A DNA stretch of 64,000 nt. It comes from Roseomonas sp. OT10. Lineage in GTDB: Bacteria > Pseudomonadota > Alphaproteobacteria > Acetobacterales > Acetobacteraceae. A program made the position numbers and the translations under genes. Below the pieces are notes generated by a model that did no database searches, was not told where the DNA came from, and saw nothing but the letters and a program-made list of their open reading frames with translations. Positions within the stretch are counted from its first letter, which is position 1; each line of letters starts with the position of its first letter. The stretch covers positions 2,934,001-2,998,000 of the forward strand of contig NZ_CP087719.1 of assembly GCF_020991085.1 (NCBI RefSeq), read 5' to 3'. This document shows positions 44,758 through 53,617 of this stretch, piece after piece.

Positions 44758-45933
44758 ATGCTGTCCCTCTCGCCGCGGCTGCGCGCGACCGCCGCACCCG
44801 CCATCCCCGCCGCCCGCGCCTGGGCGGCCGCCTATGACGGGTCCTCCGGGCCGGCGCTGGACCTGACCCAGGCGGTGCCGGGCTATCCCCCGCACCCGGA
44901 TCTGCTGGCGCGGCTGGCGGCGGAGGCCGGGGATGGGGCCAGCGCGGGCTACGGCGCCATCGAGGGCGAAGCGGCGCTGCGGGAGGCGCTGGCCGCCGAC
45001 CTCTCCGCGGCCTACGGGGCCGCCATCCGGGCGGAGGACGTGGCGATCACCGCCGGCTGCAACCTGGCCTTCGCCGTCGCCGTCTCCGTGCTGGCCGGCA
45101 CGGGCGAGTCGGTGATGCTGCCGACGCCGTGGTACTTCAACCACCGGATGACATTGGAGGTGGCCGGCATCGGCGTGGTGCCGTTGCCCTGCCGCGCGGC
45201 GGACGGCTTCCTGCCCTATCCCGAGCGGACCGCCAGCCTGCTGGACGCCAACCCGCAGGTGCGCGCCCTGGTGCTGATCACGCCGAACAACCCCACCGGC
45301 GCCGTGGCGTCGCCCGAGCTGATCGCGCGGCTGGCGGAGATCTGCCGTCGGCGCGGCGTCTGGCTGGTGCTGGACGAGACCTATCGCGACTTCCTGCCGG
45401 GCCGGTCGGAGCAGCCGCCGCACGACGTGTTCGGCGACCCGTCCTGGCGCGGCGGGGTGGTGCAGCTCTACTCCTTCTCCAAATCCTACTGCGTGCCGGG
45501 GCACCGGGTGGGCGCCATCGTCGCCGGCCCGGCCTTCCGGGCGGAAATGATGAAGGCGCTGGACACGCTGCAGATCTGCCCGCCCCGGGCGGCGCAGCGC
45601 GCCCTGGCCTGGGCCGTGCCGGCGCTGGCGGAATGGCGCCGGGCGAACCGCGCGGTGATGGCCGGGCGGGCGGCAGCCTTCACCCGCGCCGTGGCGCCGC
45701 TGAACCGCTGGAAGATCGATGCGCTGGGCGCCTACTTCGCCTATCTGCGCCTGCCCCCCGGCGCGCCGGACGCGGTGGCGGCGGCGGAGATCCTGGCCTC
45801 CCGCCACGGGCTGATGACCCTGCCGGGGCCCTTCTTCGGGCCGGGCCAGGAACGCCACCTGCGGCTGGCCTTCGCCAATGCGGAAGAGGGGCTGCTGGCG
45901 CAGGTGCCGGAGCGTCTGTCCCGGCTGGGCTAG
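44758..45933 (+). CDS. PLP-dependent class I/II aminotransferase
   Basis: This 391-residue fold-type I aminotransferase has LTQAVPGYPPHP at the N-terminus, the conserved PNNPTG, DETYRDF and the PLP lysine in SFSKSYCVPGHRVG. The C-terminal arginine that binds the substrate carboxylate is in HLRLAFAN. An AGGAG ribosome-binding site precedes the ATG at 44758. It probably transaminates an aromatic or other amino acid; the substrate is open. It forms a unit with the upstream glycosylase and converges on dnaE2. Confidence 0.88.
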   Translation: MLSLSPRLRATAAPAIPAARAWAAAYDGSSGPALDLTQAVPGYPPHPDLLARLAAEAGDGASAGYGAIEGEAALREALAADLSAAYGAAIRAEDVAITAGCNLAFAVAVSVLAGTGESVMLPTPWYFNHRMTLEVAGIGVVPLPCRAADGFLPYPERTASLLDANPQVRALVLITPNNPTGAVASPELIARLAEICRRRGVWLVLDETYRDFLPGRSEQPPHDVFGDPSWRGGVVQLYSFSKSYCVPGHRVGAIVAGPAFRAEMMKALDTLQICPPRAAQRALAWAVPALAEWRRANRAVMAGRAAAFTRAVAPLNRWKIDALGAYFAYLRLPPGAPDAVAAAEILASRHGLMTLPGPFFGPGQERHLRLAFANAEEGLLAQVPERLSRLG

Positions 45934-45953
45934 CCACGCCGGGCCAGCGCCGT

Positions 45954-48900
45954 TCAGCGGAAGTCACGCGAGGGCGGCAGGCGCGCCGGCGGACCGGGGC
46001 GCATCACCTCGTCGGCGCGGGACAGCAGACGGTCCGCCCAGGCGGCCGGGCTTTCCAGCCGGTGCAGCCCGTCCAGCAGGTCGGAACGGTCCTCCAGCCG
46101 GCGCACCACCAGGTGCACGATGGGGGTTTCGGTGCGCCGGGGATCGTCCTCCCGCTCCACCCGCCCCTCCGCCACCAGCAGCCGGGCGGCCACCACGGCG
46201 GCGCGGTGCGCGGCGACCACGGCCGGGTAGAGGACGAGGTTGGCGGTGCCGTGCTCGTCCTCGACGGTGAAGAACACCACCCCCTTGGAGGAGCCCGGCC
46301 GCTGCCGCACCAGCACCAGCCCGGGCAGGCGCAGCCGCGCGCCGCGCCGGGCATCGCGCAGGCGGCGCGTATCGGCCAGGCGCATCGCGGCCAGGGCCGG
46401 ACGCAGCAGCGCCAGCGGGTGGTCGCGCAAGGTCAGGCCGGTGGCGCCGTAGTCCAGCACGGTGCGCTCGCCCGCCGTCATGCGCGGCAGGGCGGGCGTG
46501 GCGGCAGCGGCGGCGAAGAGGGGAAGCTCCTCCGGCCCCCGCGCCGGCTCCACCGCCTGCGCCGCCCAGAGCGCGGCCCGCCCGTCCAGGCCGAGGCCGC
46601 GGAAGGCATCCGCCTGGGCCAGGGCGGCGGCGGCATCGCGCGGCAGGCCGGCGCGGCGCACGCAATCGGCCAGCGAGGCGAAGGGGCGCGCCGCGACGAT
46701 CCGCGCCCCCGCCTCGGCGGAGAGCCCCGCCACCAGGCGCAGCCCCAGGCGCAGCGCCAGCCCGCCGGCGCTGCCCGGATCGGGCTCCAGCGTGCAGTCC
46801 CAGGCGCTGGCCGCGACATCGGCGGGGCGGATGGCGACGCCGTGCTCGCGCGCGTCGCGGACGAGCTGCGCGGGGGCGTAGAAGCCCATGGGCTGGCTGT
46901 TCAGCAGGGCGCAGGCGAAGACCGCCGGGTGGTGGCGCTTGATCCAGGCGGAGGTGTAGACGAGCTGCGCGAAGGAGGCGGCGTGGCTCTCCGGGAAGCC
47001 GTAGCTGCCGAAGCCCTCGATCTGCTGGAAGACGCGCTCGGCGAAGTCGCGATCGTAGCCTTTCGCCAGCATGCCGCTGACGAACTCCTCGTGGAAGACC
47101 GGCACCTTGCCGTGCCCCTTGAAGGTGCCCATGGCGCGGCGGAGCTGGTCGGCGCGCGCGGGGGAGAAGCCGGCCGCGACGACGGCGATGCGCATCGCCT
47201 GCTCCTGGAACAGCGGCACGCCGTAGGTCTTCCTCAGCACCTCGGCCAGCTCGGGATTGGGGATGTCGGGCGCCTCCTCGCCGTTCCGGCGGCGCAGGTA
47301 GGGATGCACCATGTCGCCCTGGATCGGGCCGGGGCGGACGATCGCCACCTCCACCACCAGATCGTAGAACTCCTTCGGGCGCAGCCGCGGCAGCATGTTC
47401 ATCTGCGCCCGGCTCTCTACCTGGAACACGCCCACCGTGTCGGCGCGCGAGAGCATGGCGTAGGTCTCGCGGCAATCGGCGGGGATGGATTGCAGCGTGT
47501 GGCGCCTTCCGCCATGCGCCGCGATCAGGTCCAGCGCGCGGTGCAGGCAGCTCAGCATCCCCAGCCCCAGAACGTCCACCTTCAGGATGCCCAGCGCCTC
47601 GATGTCGTCCTTGTCCCACTCGATGGTGGTGCGCCCCTCCATCGCCGCCGCCGTCACCACCGCCAGCTCCACCAGCGGCCCACGCGTGATGACGAAGCCG
47701 CCGACATGGGTGGAGAGGTGGCGCGGGAAGCCCACCGGCTGGCCGCCCATGCGGAACGGGTCCTCGCCGCCGGTCAGCTCCTCGGCCAGCGCGATGGTCC
47801 GGGCCAGGCGCGGGTCGCCGTCGGGGTCCAGCCCCGCCTCGCGCGCCACCTCGGCCAGCGAGGCGCCGCCCGGCCCCCAGCTTCCCTTGGCCAGCCGCGC
47901 GGTGACGTCCTCGCTCAGCCCCATCGCCCTGCCCGCCTCGCGGATCGCGCCGCGCGGGCGGTAGCGGCTGAGCGTCGCGGCGATGGCGGCGCGGTCCCGG
48001 CCGTAGCGTTCGTAGATGTGCTGGATCACCTCCTCGCGCCGCTCGTGCTCGAAATCCACGTCGATGTCGGGCGGCTCGTCGCGGTCGATGGAGAGGAAGC
48101 GCTCGAACAGCAGGTCGTGCTTCGTCGGATCGACCGCGGTGATGCCCAGCACGTAGCAGACGGCGGAATTGGCCGCCGAGCCGCGCCCCTGGCAGAGGAT
48201 GCCCCGCTCCCGCGCGAAGCGCACGATCTCCTGCGCCGTCAGGAAATAGGGCGCGTAGTCCTTCCGCGCGATCAGCCGAAGCTCGTCCGCGACCTGGCGC
48301 CGCACCGTCTCCGGCGCGCCCTCCGGCCAGTGCTCGCGCATCGCCGCGGCCACGCGGCGCTCCAGCGTCCGCTGCGCGGTCAGGCCTGGCTCCAGGATCT
48401 CGTCCGGGTATTCGTAGCGCAGCTCGCGCAGCGAGAAGCGGCAGGTCTCCAGCACGCGCGGGATCGCCGCCATCGCCTCCGGCCAGCGGGCGAAGAGACG
48501 CGCCATCTCGGCCGGCGGCTTCAGATGCGCCTCCGCATTCGGCTCGGCGGCATAGCCGAGCTCGTCCACCCGCAGGCCCAGGCGGATGGCGGTGAGCAGG
48601 TCGGCCAGCGCCTGCCGCCGCGCGACGTGGTAGCGCGTGCCGCCCGCGACCAGCAGCGGCTGGCCCATGGCGGCGAGCCGGTCCAGCCGCTTCGCGTCGT
48701 CGCCCGCGAAGCGATAGGTCGCGGCGCAGAACAGCGGCAGCGCCAGCCGCCGGCGCAGGGCGGCCGCATCGCGCCGCAGCCGGTCCGCGAAGGCCTCCCC
48801 CGGCTGGTCCGGCGGCACCAGCGCCAGGACGCAGCCCTCCACCCCCGCGATCAGGTCGTCGCGCGTCAGCCGGCATTCGCCCTTCGGCGCGTTCATCCGG

Positions 48901-49205
48901 CCATGGCTGAGCAGCCGCGCCAGCCGCCCGTAGGCAGCGCGGTCGGCGGGCCAGGCGAGGTATTCCATCCCGTCCGGCAGCACCAGCCGGCAGCCGACGA
49001 GATGGCGAAGAGGTCCTTTCCCCGCCTCGTTCAACTGCTCCACCGCCACCAGCCCGCGCACGCTGCCGGCGAAGGAGTTGCGGTCGGCGATGCCCAGCGC
49101 GGCATGGCCCAGCGCGGCGGCCGTCGCCGCCAGCTCGTGCGGGTGCGAGGCGCCGTCGAGGAAGCTGAAGTTCGACAGCGCCGCCAGCTCGGCGAAGAGG
49201 GTCAC
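45954..49205 (-). CDS. dnaE2: Error-prone DNA polymerase DnaE2 (ImuC)
   Basis: The 1083-residue protein is a C-family polymerase of the DnaE2 type. It has an N-terminal PHP domain (LSNFSFLDGASHPHEL), the palm motifs GRGSAANSAVCYVLGIT and PPDIDVDFEHERREEV with catalytic aspartates, and a C-terminal OB domain. DnaE2 does SOS mutagenesis with ImuA and ImuB. The GTG at 49205 follows GAAGG and lies 10 bp after the imuB stop; the frame is open far upstream but that is only shadow of imuB. It is last in the LexA-controlled imuA-imuB-dnaE2 cassette. Confidence 0.95.
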   Translation of the reverse strand: MTLFAELAALSNFSFLDGASHPHELAATAAALGHAALGIADRNSFAGSVRGLVAVEQLNEAGKGPLRHLVGCRLVLPDGMEYLAWPADRAAYGRLARLLSHGRMNAPKGECRLTRDDLIAGVEGCVLALVPPDQPGEAFADRLRRDAAALRRRLALPLFCAATYRFAGDDAKRLDRLAAMGQPLLVAGGTRYHVARRQALADLLTAIRLGLRVDELGYAAEPNAEAHLKPPAEMARLFARWPEAMAAIPRVLETCRFSLRELRYEYPDEILEPGLTAQRTLERRVAAAMREHWPEGAPETVRRQVADELRLIARKDYAPYFLTAQEIVRFARERGILCQGRGSAANSAVCYVLGITAVDPTKHDLLFERFLSIDRDEPPDIDVDFEHERREEVIQHIYERYGRDRAAIAATLSRYRPRGAIREAGRAMGLSEDVTARLAKGSWGPGGASLAEVAREAGLDPDGDPRLARTIALAEELTGGEDPFRMGGQPVGFPRHLSTHVGGFVITRGPLVELAVVTAAAMEGRTTIEWDKDDIEALGILKVDVLGLGMLSCLHRALDLIAAHGGRRHTLQSIPADCRETYAMLSRADTVGVFQVESRAQMNMLPRLRPKEFYDLVVEVAIVRPGPIQGDMVHPYLRRRNGEEAPDIPNPELAEVLRKTYGVPLFQEQAMRIAVVAAGFSPARADQLRRAMGTFKGHGKVPVFHEEFVSGMLAKGYDRDFAERVFQQIEGFGSYGFPESHAASFAQLVYTSAWIKRHHPAVFACALLNSQPMGFYAPAQLVRDAREHGVAIRPADVAASAWDCTLEPDPGSAGGLALRLGLRLVAGLSAEAGARIVAARPFASLADCVRRAGLPRDAAAALAQADAFRGLGLDGRAALWAAQAVEPARGPEELPLFAAAAATPALPRMTAGERTVLDYGATGLTLRDHPLALLRPALAAMRLADTRRLRDARRGARLRLPGLVLVRQRPGSSKGVVFFTVEDEHGTANLVLYPAVVAAHRAAVVAARLLVAEGRVEREDDPRRTETPIVHLVVRRLEDRSDLLDGLHRLESPAAWADRLLSRADEVMRPGPPARLPPSRDFR

Positions 49206-49215
49206 GCCCCCGCCT

Positions 49216-50976
49216 TCATGCCAGGAAGCCGTGCAGGAACCAGCGCATCGGCACGTCGCGGCCGACGCGGCAGACCCAGAGCCGCTCGCCCCCTTCCACC
49301 TCCACGCGGAAGTAGTCGCGGAACTCCCGCGCCGCCGCCTCCGGCCCGCCGCAGGGGTGCAGCCGCTCCGGCCCCTCCGCCGCGCGCACCCGCAGCGCGC
49401 GGCCCCGCCAGGTGAGCCGCGCCGGCGGCCCGTCCGGCAGGGGCGCGATCGCCTCCACCGGTTCCGGCGGGGACAGCAGGCGCACGGGGCGCGGCCGGTC
49501 ATGCCAGTGCGCCGGGGTCTCCCTCGCCATCCCCAGCGGGTCACCGTGTGCCACCGCCTCCTCCGGCAGGTGGGCGGCGCGCGGGTCCAGCCGCCAGACG
49601 CGCAGCCGGTCGCCCAGCCGGTCCAGCAGACGCGCCAGCGCCTCCCGCTCCGCCCCCTCGCCGCCCGCGAAGCCGTCCTGCGCCGCCGCCAGCGGATCGG
49701 TCGCCTCGGCCGAGAGCGCCAGCCGGTCGAAGCCGAAGCCCGGCGCCAGCCGCTCCAGCCTCTCGCGGAACAGCCGCTCCAGATGCGCGGGCGCCCGCAT
49801 CGGCAGCGCCGTGCCCACCGCCACCTCCTGCACCCCGCCATCCACCCCATGCGCGCGCAGCACCACGCGCCGTGCCCCACGCCCGGCCTCGGCCAGCCGC
49901 AGGCACAGCGCCTCCAGCAGCCGGGCGAAGACGGCGTCCACCGCCTCGCGCGTCACGATCGGCTCCAGCAGCTCGCGCGCCACGGTGAAGTCGGGCGGCG
50001 GCCGCAGCGGGCGGATCGGCCGGCCCCGCAGCCCCGCCACCTCGTCCAGCGCCGTGACCAGCCCAGCCCCGAAGCGCGCCGCCAGCTCCGCCCGGGGCAG
50101 CGCCCGCACCGCCCCCACCTGCCACAGCCCCAGCCGCCGCAGCGCCGCCCGCACCGAAGGCTCCACCGGCAGCACCGAGAGCGGCAGCGGATCGGTCGCC
50201 GCCGCCTCCCGCCCCGCCGGCACCACCACGCCCGCCCCGGCCCGCGCCAGGGCCAGCGCCGCCCCGGCCGTGCCCGCGACGGCGCCGACCGCCGTCACCC
50301 CCAGCCGCGCCAGCCGCCCCACCGCCGCGTCGCGCAGCCCTGGCTCGCCCTGCCCCGCAGCACAGCCGGTGATGTCCAGCAGCAGCGCCTCCGGCGCCTC
50401 CACCCCCGCCAGCGGCGTGAACCGCATTGCCCAGAGCCCCAGCCGCCGCAGCAGCGCCGCATTCGCCGCCGCATCCTCCGCCACCAGCCGCACCGCCGGG
50501 CAGGCCGCCCGCGCATCCGCCACCGCCAGCCCCGCCCGCAGCCCGGCCGCCGCGGCCGCGTCGTCCACCGCGGTCAGCACCTGCCGGGGGCCGCGCTGGG
50601 TCCAGAGGGCGATGGGGGGCGGGGCGTCCTGGCCCCCGGAGGGAAGCCGCTGCCGGCCTTCGGCATCGACGCAGTGCGTCGATCCCCCCGATGCCCCCCA
50701 TCCGCCCGGAGCGGAGCCCCTGGACCCATGTTCGTCAGAGGGCGGCGCTGCCGGAGACGGCAGCGCATGTGTGAAAGGGGGTCCAGGGGGGCGGAGCCCG
50801 CCCTGGGGCCACGGGTGCGACGCCTCCATCGCCAACCGGTCCAGCGCCAGCCGCGGCAGATGCAGGGCGAGGAGGCGACGGCCGGGCTGGGCGGACGCGG
50901 CGTCGGGGGGTGGCGGGGCGGCGGCGGGCGCGCCGGGCGGGGTCAGGCGCGGCGGGCGGCAGAAGCGGCGTCGCAT
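49216..50976 (-). CDS. imuB: ImuB, inactive Y-family polymerase, with in-frame repeat insertion
   Basis: ImuB is a catalytically inactive Y-family polymerase-like protein that bridges ImuA, DnaE2 and the beta clamp. The product is 586 residues, longer than typical (~500-530). After LALHLPRLALDRLAM the fold is interrupted by ~65 Gly/Pro/Ser-rich residues and resumes at IALWTQRGPRQVLTAVD. The extra DNA (about 50615-50820) is palindrome-rich and resembles the intergenic repeats of this window. The frame stays open. The ATG at 50976 overlaps imuA by 34 bp and has GGAG 8 bases upstream. Confidence 0.88.
   Translation of the reverse strand: MRRRFCRPPRLTPPGAPAAAPPPPDAASAQPGRRLLALHLPRLALDRLAMEASHPWPQGGLRPPGPPFTHALPSPAAPPSDEHGSRGSAPGGWGASGGSTHCVDAEGRQRLPSGGQDAPPPIALWTQRGPRQVLTAVDDAAAAAGLRAGLAVADARAACPAVRLVAEDAAANAALLRRLGLWAMRFTPLAGVEAPEALLLDITGCAAGQGEPGLRDAAVGRLARLGVTAVGAVAGTAGAALALARAGAGVVVPAGREAAATDPLPLSVLPVEPSVRAALRRLGLWQVGAVRALPRAELAARFGAGLVTALDEVAGLRGRPIRPLRPPPDFTVARELLEPIVTREAVDAVFARLLEALCLRLAEAGRGARRVVLRAHGVDGGVQEVAVGTALPMRAPAHLERLFRERLERLAPGFGFDRLALSAEATDPLAAAQDGFAGGEGAEREALARLLDRLGDRLRVWRLDPRAAHLPEEAVAHGDPLGMARETPAHWHDRPRPVRLLSPPEPVEAIAPLPDGPPARLTWRGRALRVRAAEGPERLHPCGGPEAAAREFRDYFRVEVEGGERLWVCRVGRDVPMRWFLHGFLA
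50615..50820 (-). repeat. Palindromic repeat segment inserted in imuB
   Basis: This segment contains three palindromes: ATCGACGCA-g-TGCGTCGAT (50665-50683), GCGCTGCCG-gaga-CGGCAGCGC (50745-50766) and CCCCTGGACCC...GGGTCCAGGGG (50717-50727 with 50779-50789). The CCCCCCATCCGCC block and TGTGAAAGGGGG are shared with copy D. It has no stop codon in the imuB frame. Exact ends are approximate because they are set from where ImuB homology stops. Confidence 0.75.
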
Positions 50977-51689
50977 GCGTCGGGCTCCAGATCCTCGGCG
51001 GTCAAGGTTTCGGTGCCGAGGCGCCAGGCGACGTTCCACAGGCCCGGGCGCCCGGAGCGGGTGCGGAGGAGCTCCAGCGTCCAGTGCGGGTCGCCCAGGT
51101 CGTGGCGGGACAGGCCGGTGCCGGCACGGCCGGAGACGCGCCAGCGGGTGGTGGCCAGGGACGGCCCGGCGGCCGCCTCCGGCACGTCGTCGCGGAGGAG
51201 GAGGCCGATGCCGCCGCCCGTCTCGGCCGCGAGCTGGAGGCGGCGGGCGGCGGTGGGGTCGGGGGTCTCGTCGAGCAGGAGGGCGCCGGTCACGGCGGGG
51301 CAGCGCAACACCTCCTCCATGGCCCAGAGCGCATCGTTGCGGCCGCGCGCCTGCACCAGGATCAGGCGGGAGGGCGGCAGGCCGAAGCGGGACAGGCCGG
51401 GCGGCCAGGCGTCGGGGCGGCGGGCGATCCAGAACACCGTGCCGCCGCTGCGCGCGAGGAGCAGGGCGGCGAAGCCGGCCGCGGCGCCGGGGCCGGCGGC
51501 CAGCAGCTCGTGCAGCGCCGCGCGCGGCAGGCCGCCGCCACCCGGCAGCGCCGCGTCGATGGGGGGCGCGAGCGGCACGGCGCGCGAGGCGGCACGGGAG
51601 AGGGCTTCGGCGGCGCCGGCGCGTTCCTGGCGCGCGATGCTGGCACGCAACGCGGCGAGGAGGGCCGGCCTGTCCATCGGGGGGCTCAT
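50943..51689 (-). CDS. imuA: ImuA, RecA-like SOS mutagenesis protein
   Basis: ImuA is a RecA-fold protein of the DnaE2 mutasome. From the ATG at 51689 (MSPPMDRPALLAALRASIARQE) it is 248 residues; the domain has the GGGLPRAALHELLA, LARSGGTVFWIARR and TRWRV blocks of the family. The P-loop is degenerate, as is usual in ImuA. The frame is open to 51767, but that stretch contains the LexA box, so a downstream start is required. It is first in the imuA-imuB-dnaE2 cassette. Confidence 0.85.
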   Translation of the reverse strand: MSPPMDRPALLAALRASIARQERAGAAEALSRAASRAVPLAPPIDAALPGGGGLPRAALHELLAAGPGAAAGFAALLLARSGGTVFWIARRPDAWPPGLSRFGLPPSRLILVQARGRNDALWAMEEVLRCPAVTGALLLDETPDPTAARRLQLAAETGGGIGLLLRDDVPEAAAGPSLATTRWRVSGRAGTGLSRHDLGDPHWTLELLRTRSGRPGLWNVAWRLGTETLTAEDLEPDACDAASAARRA

Positions 51690-51724
51690 GGACAAGGATG
51701 CGACTCCGGAAGTGGATTCAGTAT

Positions 51725-51739
51725 GTTCTCTATATGTTC
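51725..51739. promoter_or_regulatory. LexA (SOS) box of imuA-imuB-dnaE2
   Basis: GTTCTCTATATGTTC is an exact match to the alphaproteobacterial LexA box GTTC-N7-GTTC. It lies 36 bp upstream of the imuA ATG in a small AT-rich island, the expected position for repression of the mutasome promoter. Confidence 0.92.
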
Positions 51740-51805
51740 CAGCATGGAGTTGCGTCGGGTCAAGCACGTCCTGCCTTCCCCGGTCCCGTTGGCCGTGGCC
51801 GACGG

Positions 51806-52294
51806 CTATGGCTGCCCCAGCGTCCCGGCCAGCAGGTCCAGCAAGGCCGAGGCGAAGCCGCGCATGTTCTCCGCCCGGTTGGACTCCCCGGTGGAGACCG
51901 TCATCACCCGCTCCACCGTGCCGTCGCTCACCGCGAGGCAGGCATGCCCCGCCGGATCGCCATAGCGGTTGCCGGTGGGTCCCGCGGCCCCCGTCTCGGC
52001 CAAGCCCCAGACCGCCCCGAAGCGCTCCCGCACCCGACGGGCAAGCAACAGCGCATAGGCTTCGGTGGAAGGGCGCATCCCGGCCATGTCGCCGGGGGTG
52101 ATGCCCAGCAGGGCCGCACGCGCCTGCCCCGTATAGACCACGGCTCCGCCGAGGAAATAGGCGCTGGCTCCCGGCACGGACAGCAGCGCCGCCGAGACCA
52201 GCCCGCCGGCCGAGGATTCCGCGACCGCGACGGTTGCCCGCTGCGCCGTCAGCAGGGCGGAGAGTCGCGCGGCCGCCGGCATCAGGTCCCGCAT
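51806..52294 (-). CDS. CinA-like nicotinamide-nucleotide amidase
   Basis: The 162-residue protein is the stand-alone C-terminal CinA (PncC) domain. Key blocks are VAVAESSAGGLVSAALLSVPGAS (with the nucleophile serine region), GGAVVYTGQAR, and AETGAAGPTGNRYGDPAG. PncC deamidates nicotinamide mononucleotide in pyridine nucleotide salvage. The family's usual ESCTGG is ESSAGG here. The ATG at 52294 follows GGAGGAC. The gene is upstream of imuA, on the same strand, but separated by the LexA-controlled promoter region. Confidence 0.85.
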   Translation of the reverse strand: MRDLMPAAARLSALLTAQRATVAVAESSAGGLVSAALLSVPGASAYFLGGAVVYTGQARAALLGITPGDMAGMRPSTEAYALLLARRVRERFGAVWGLAETGAAGPTGNRYGDPAGHACLAVSDGTVERVMTVSTGESNRAENMRGFASALLDLLAGTLGQP

Positions 52295-52364
52295 GGCGTC
52301 CTCCATCCCCTGGGCAGAGCGAAGGCTGCCCCCGCGCTTGGGTCCGGGCAACCCGGGCGCGCCG

Positions 52365-52736
52365 TCACGGCGGGCCGAGATGCAGGGCGAGCCAGACGGT
52401 CGGTGCCTCCGGATCGGTCCAGGTGACGCGGTGGCGGCACCGGGCGGGGATCAGCAGGTGATCGCCGGGGCGCAGGGCGCGTTCGCCCTGGCCTTCGAGC
52501 CAGAGCCGCGCCGCCCCCCGCAGCAGCAGGACCCATTCGTCCCATGCCTGGTCGTAGGGAGAATCCTCCGGCGTGACCTGGCCGGTGGAGACGATGCGCT
52601 CGATCCGCACCCCCGGCCGCACCAGGAGCTCGGTGAACTCCTCGTCGCCGGAGGGCGGCGGCAGATGGTCGAACAGGTTGTCCAGGCGCCCTTCCCTCCC
52701 CGCCCCGCGGCCGTGCGCAGGATCAGCCGACGCCAC
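52365..52736 (-). CDS. Cupin domain protein
   Basis: This is a small single-domain cupin. The two cupin motifs are seen in EWVLLLRGAARLWLEGQGERALRPGD and IPARCRHRVTWT, and SPYDQAWDEW begins the metal site. I set the start at GTG 52736 (123 residues), the first standard codon. But the first ~17 residues are low-complexity, whereas a CTG at 52685 sits 5 bases after GGGAGGGAAGGG and gives the natural N-terminus MDNLFDHLP. The latter start may be the real one. It is 32 bp downstream of the ABC permease gene, so it may be part of that unit. Confidence 0.75.
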   Translation of the reverse strand: MASADPAHGRGAGREGRLDNLFDHLPPPSGDEEFTELLVRPGVRIERIVSTGQVTPEDSPYDQAWDEWVLLLRGAARLWLEGQGERALRPGDHLLIPARCRHRVTWTDPEAPTVWLALHLGPP

Positions 52737-52768
52737 GGCAGGCCCCGGCGGCGGGCCGGGGCGGGGCC

Positions 52769-53617
52769 TCAGCCGCCGGGGGCCACCTGCGGCCCGTCCT
52801 GGCCGCGCATCGCCCAGCCGGTGGTGCGCTGCTCGATGGCGACGGCCACGGCGTACATGAGCACGCCCATCACCCCCGTCACGATCAGCCCGGCGAAGAC
52901 CAGCGGCACGTCGAAGCGGCTGCTGGCCAGGATCATCAGGTGGCCGATGCCGTTGTTGGAGGCGACGGTCTCCGCGATGATCGAGCCGACGAAGGCGACG
53001 GTGATGGCGATCTTCAGCGAGGCGAAGAAGTAGGGCATCGCCCGCGGCAGCCCGACCTTGCGGATGATGTCGATCGGCCGGGCACCGAGGGCGCGCAGCA
53101 CGTCGCGCAGCTCCGGCTCCACCGTCGCGATGCCGGTGGCGACGTTCACCACGATGGGGAAGAAGCTGATCAGGAAGGCGGTGATGACGGCCGGCACGGT
53201 GCCGATGCCGAACCAGATCACCAGGATCGGCACCACCGCGACCTTGGGCACGGAATTGAAGGCGATCAGCAGCGGGTAGAGCCCGTGGTAGAGCACGGTG
53301 GACGACCCGATGGCCACGCCCAGCAGCAGGCCGAAGACGATCGCGAAGCCGAAGCCGATCAGCGTGGTCATCAGCGTCTGCCAGGAATTCTCCAGCAGGG
53401 GGCGCCACCACTTCACCATGCTCATCGCGATGTCGCTGGGCGGCGGCAGGATGAACTGCGGGATCTGGAAGCCGCGGCAGACCACCTCCCAGACCACGAA
53501 GGTGCCGACGATGATCATCCAGGGCAGCCAACGCTGCAGCCGGCGGCGGCGGCGCGCCGCGGCGGCCATCGCCTCGATCCGGCTGGGGGCCGGGCCCGGC
53601 ATCCCGTCACGTGGCAT
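52769..53617 (-). CDS. ABC transporter permease (SsuC/TauC/NrtB type)
   Basis: The 282-residue inner-membrane protein has six or so helices and the EAA loop (LGARPIDIIRKVGLPRAMPYF) that docks on the ATPase. The N-terminus is cytoplasmic and Arg-rich. The type fits importers of sulfonates, nitrate, pyrimidine precursors or thiamine precursors. Its ATG overlaps the end of the ATPase gene by 11 bp. No solute-binding protein is next to it, so the substrate is open. Confidence 0.9.
   Translation of the reverse strand: MPRDGMPGPAPSRIEAMAAAARRRRRLQRWLPWMIIVGTFVVWEVVCRGFQIPQFILPPPSDIAMSMVKWWRPLLENSWQTLMTTLIGFGFAIVFGLLLGVAIGSSTVLYHGLYPLLIAFNSVPKVAVVPILVIWFGIGTVPAVITAFLISFFPIVVNVATGIATVEPELRDVLRALGARPIDIIRKVGLPRAMPYFFASLKIAITVAFVGSIIAETVASNNGIGHLMILASSRFDVPLVFAGLIVTGVMGVLMYAVAVAIEQRTTGWAMRGQDGPQVAPGG

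Noticed and set aside
45129-49415. Very long plus-strand open frame opposite dnaE2
   Set aside because: It is antisense to a clearly recognisable polymerase gene; composition (Gln/Arg/His-rich) is typical of shadow frames in GC-rich DNA.
51690-51767. Longer N-terminus for ImuA (start at 51767)
   Set aside because: This stretch contains the LexA box, so it must be promoter rather than coding sequence.
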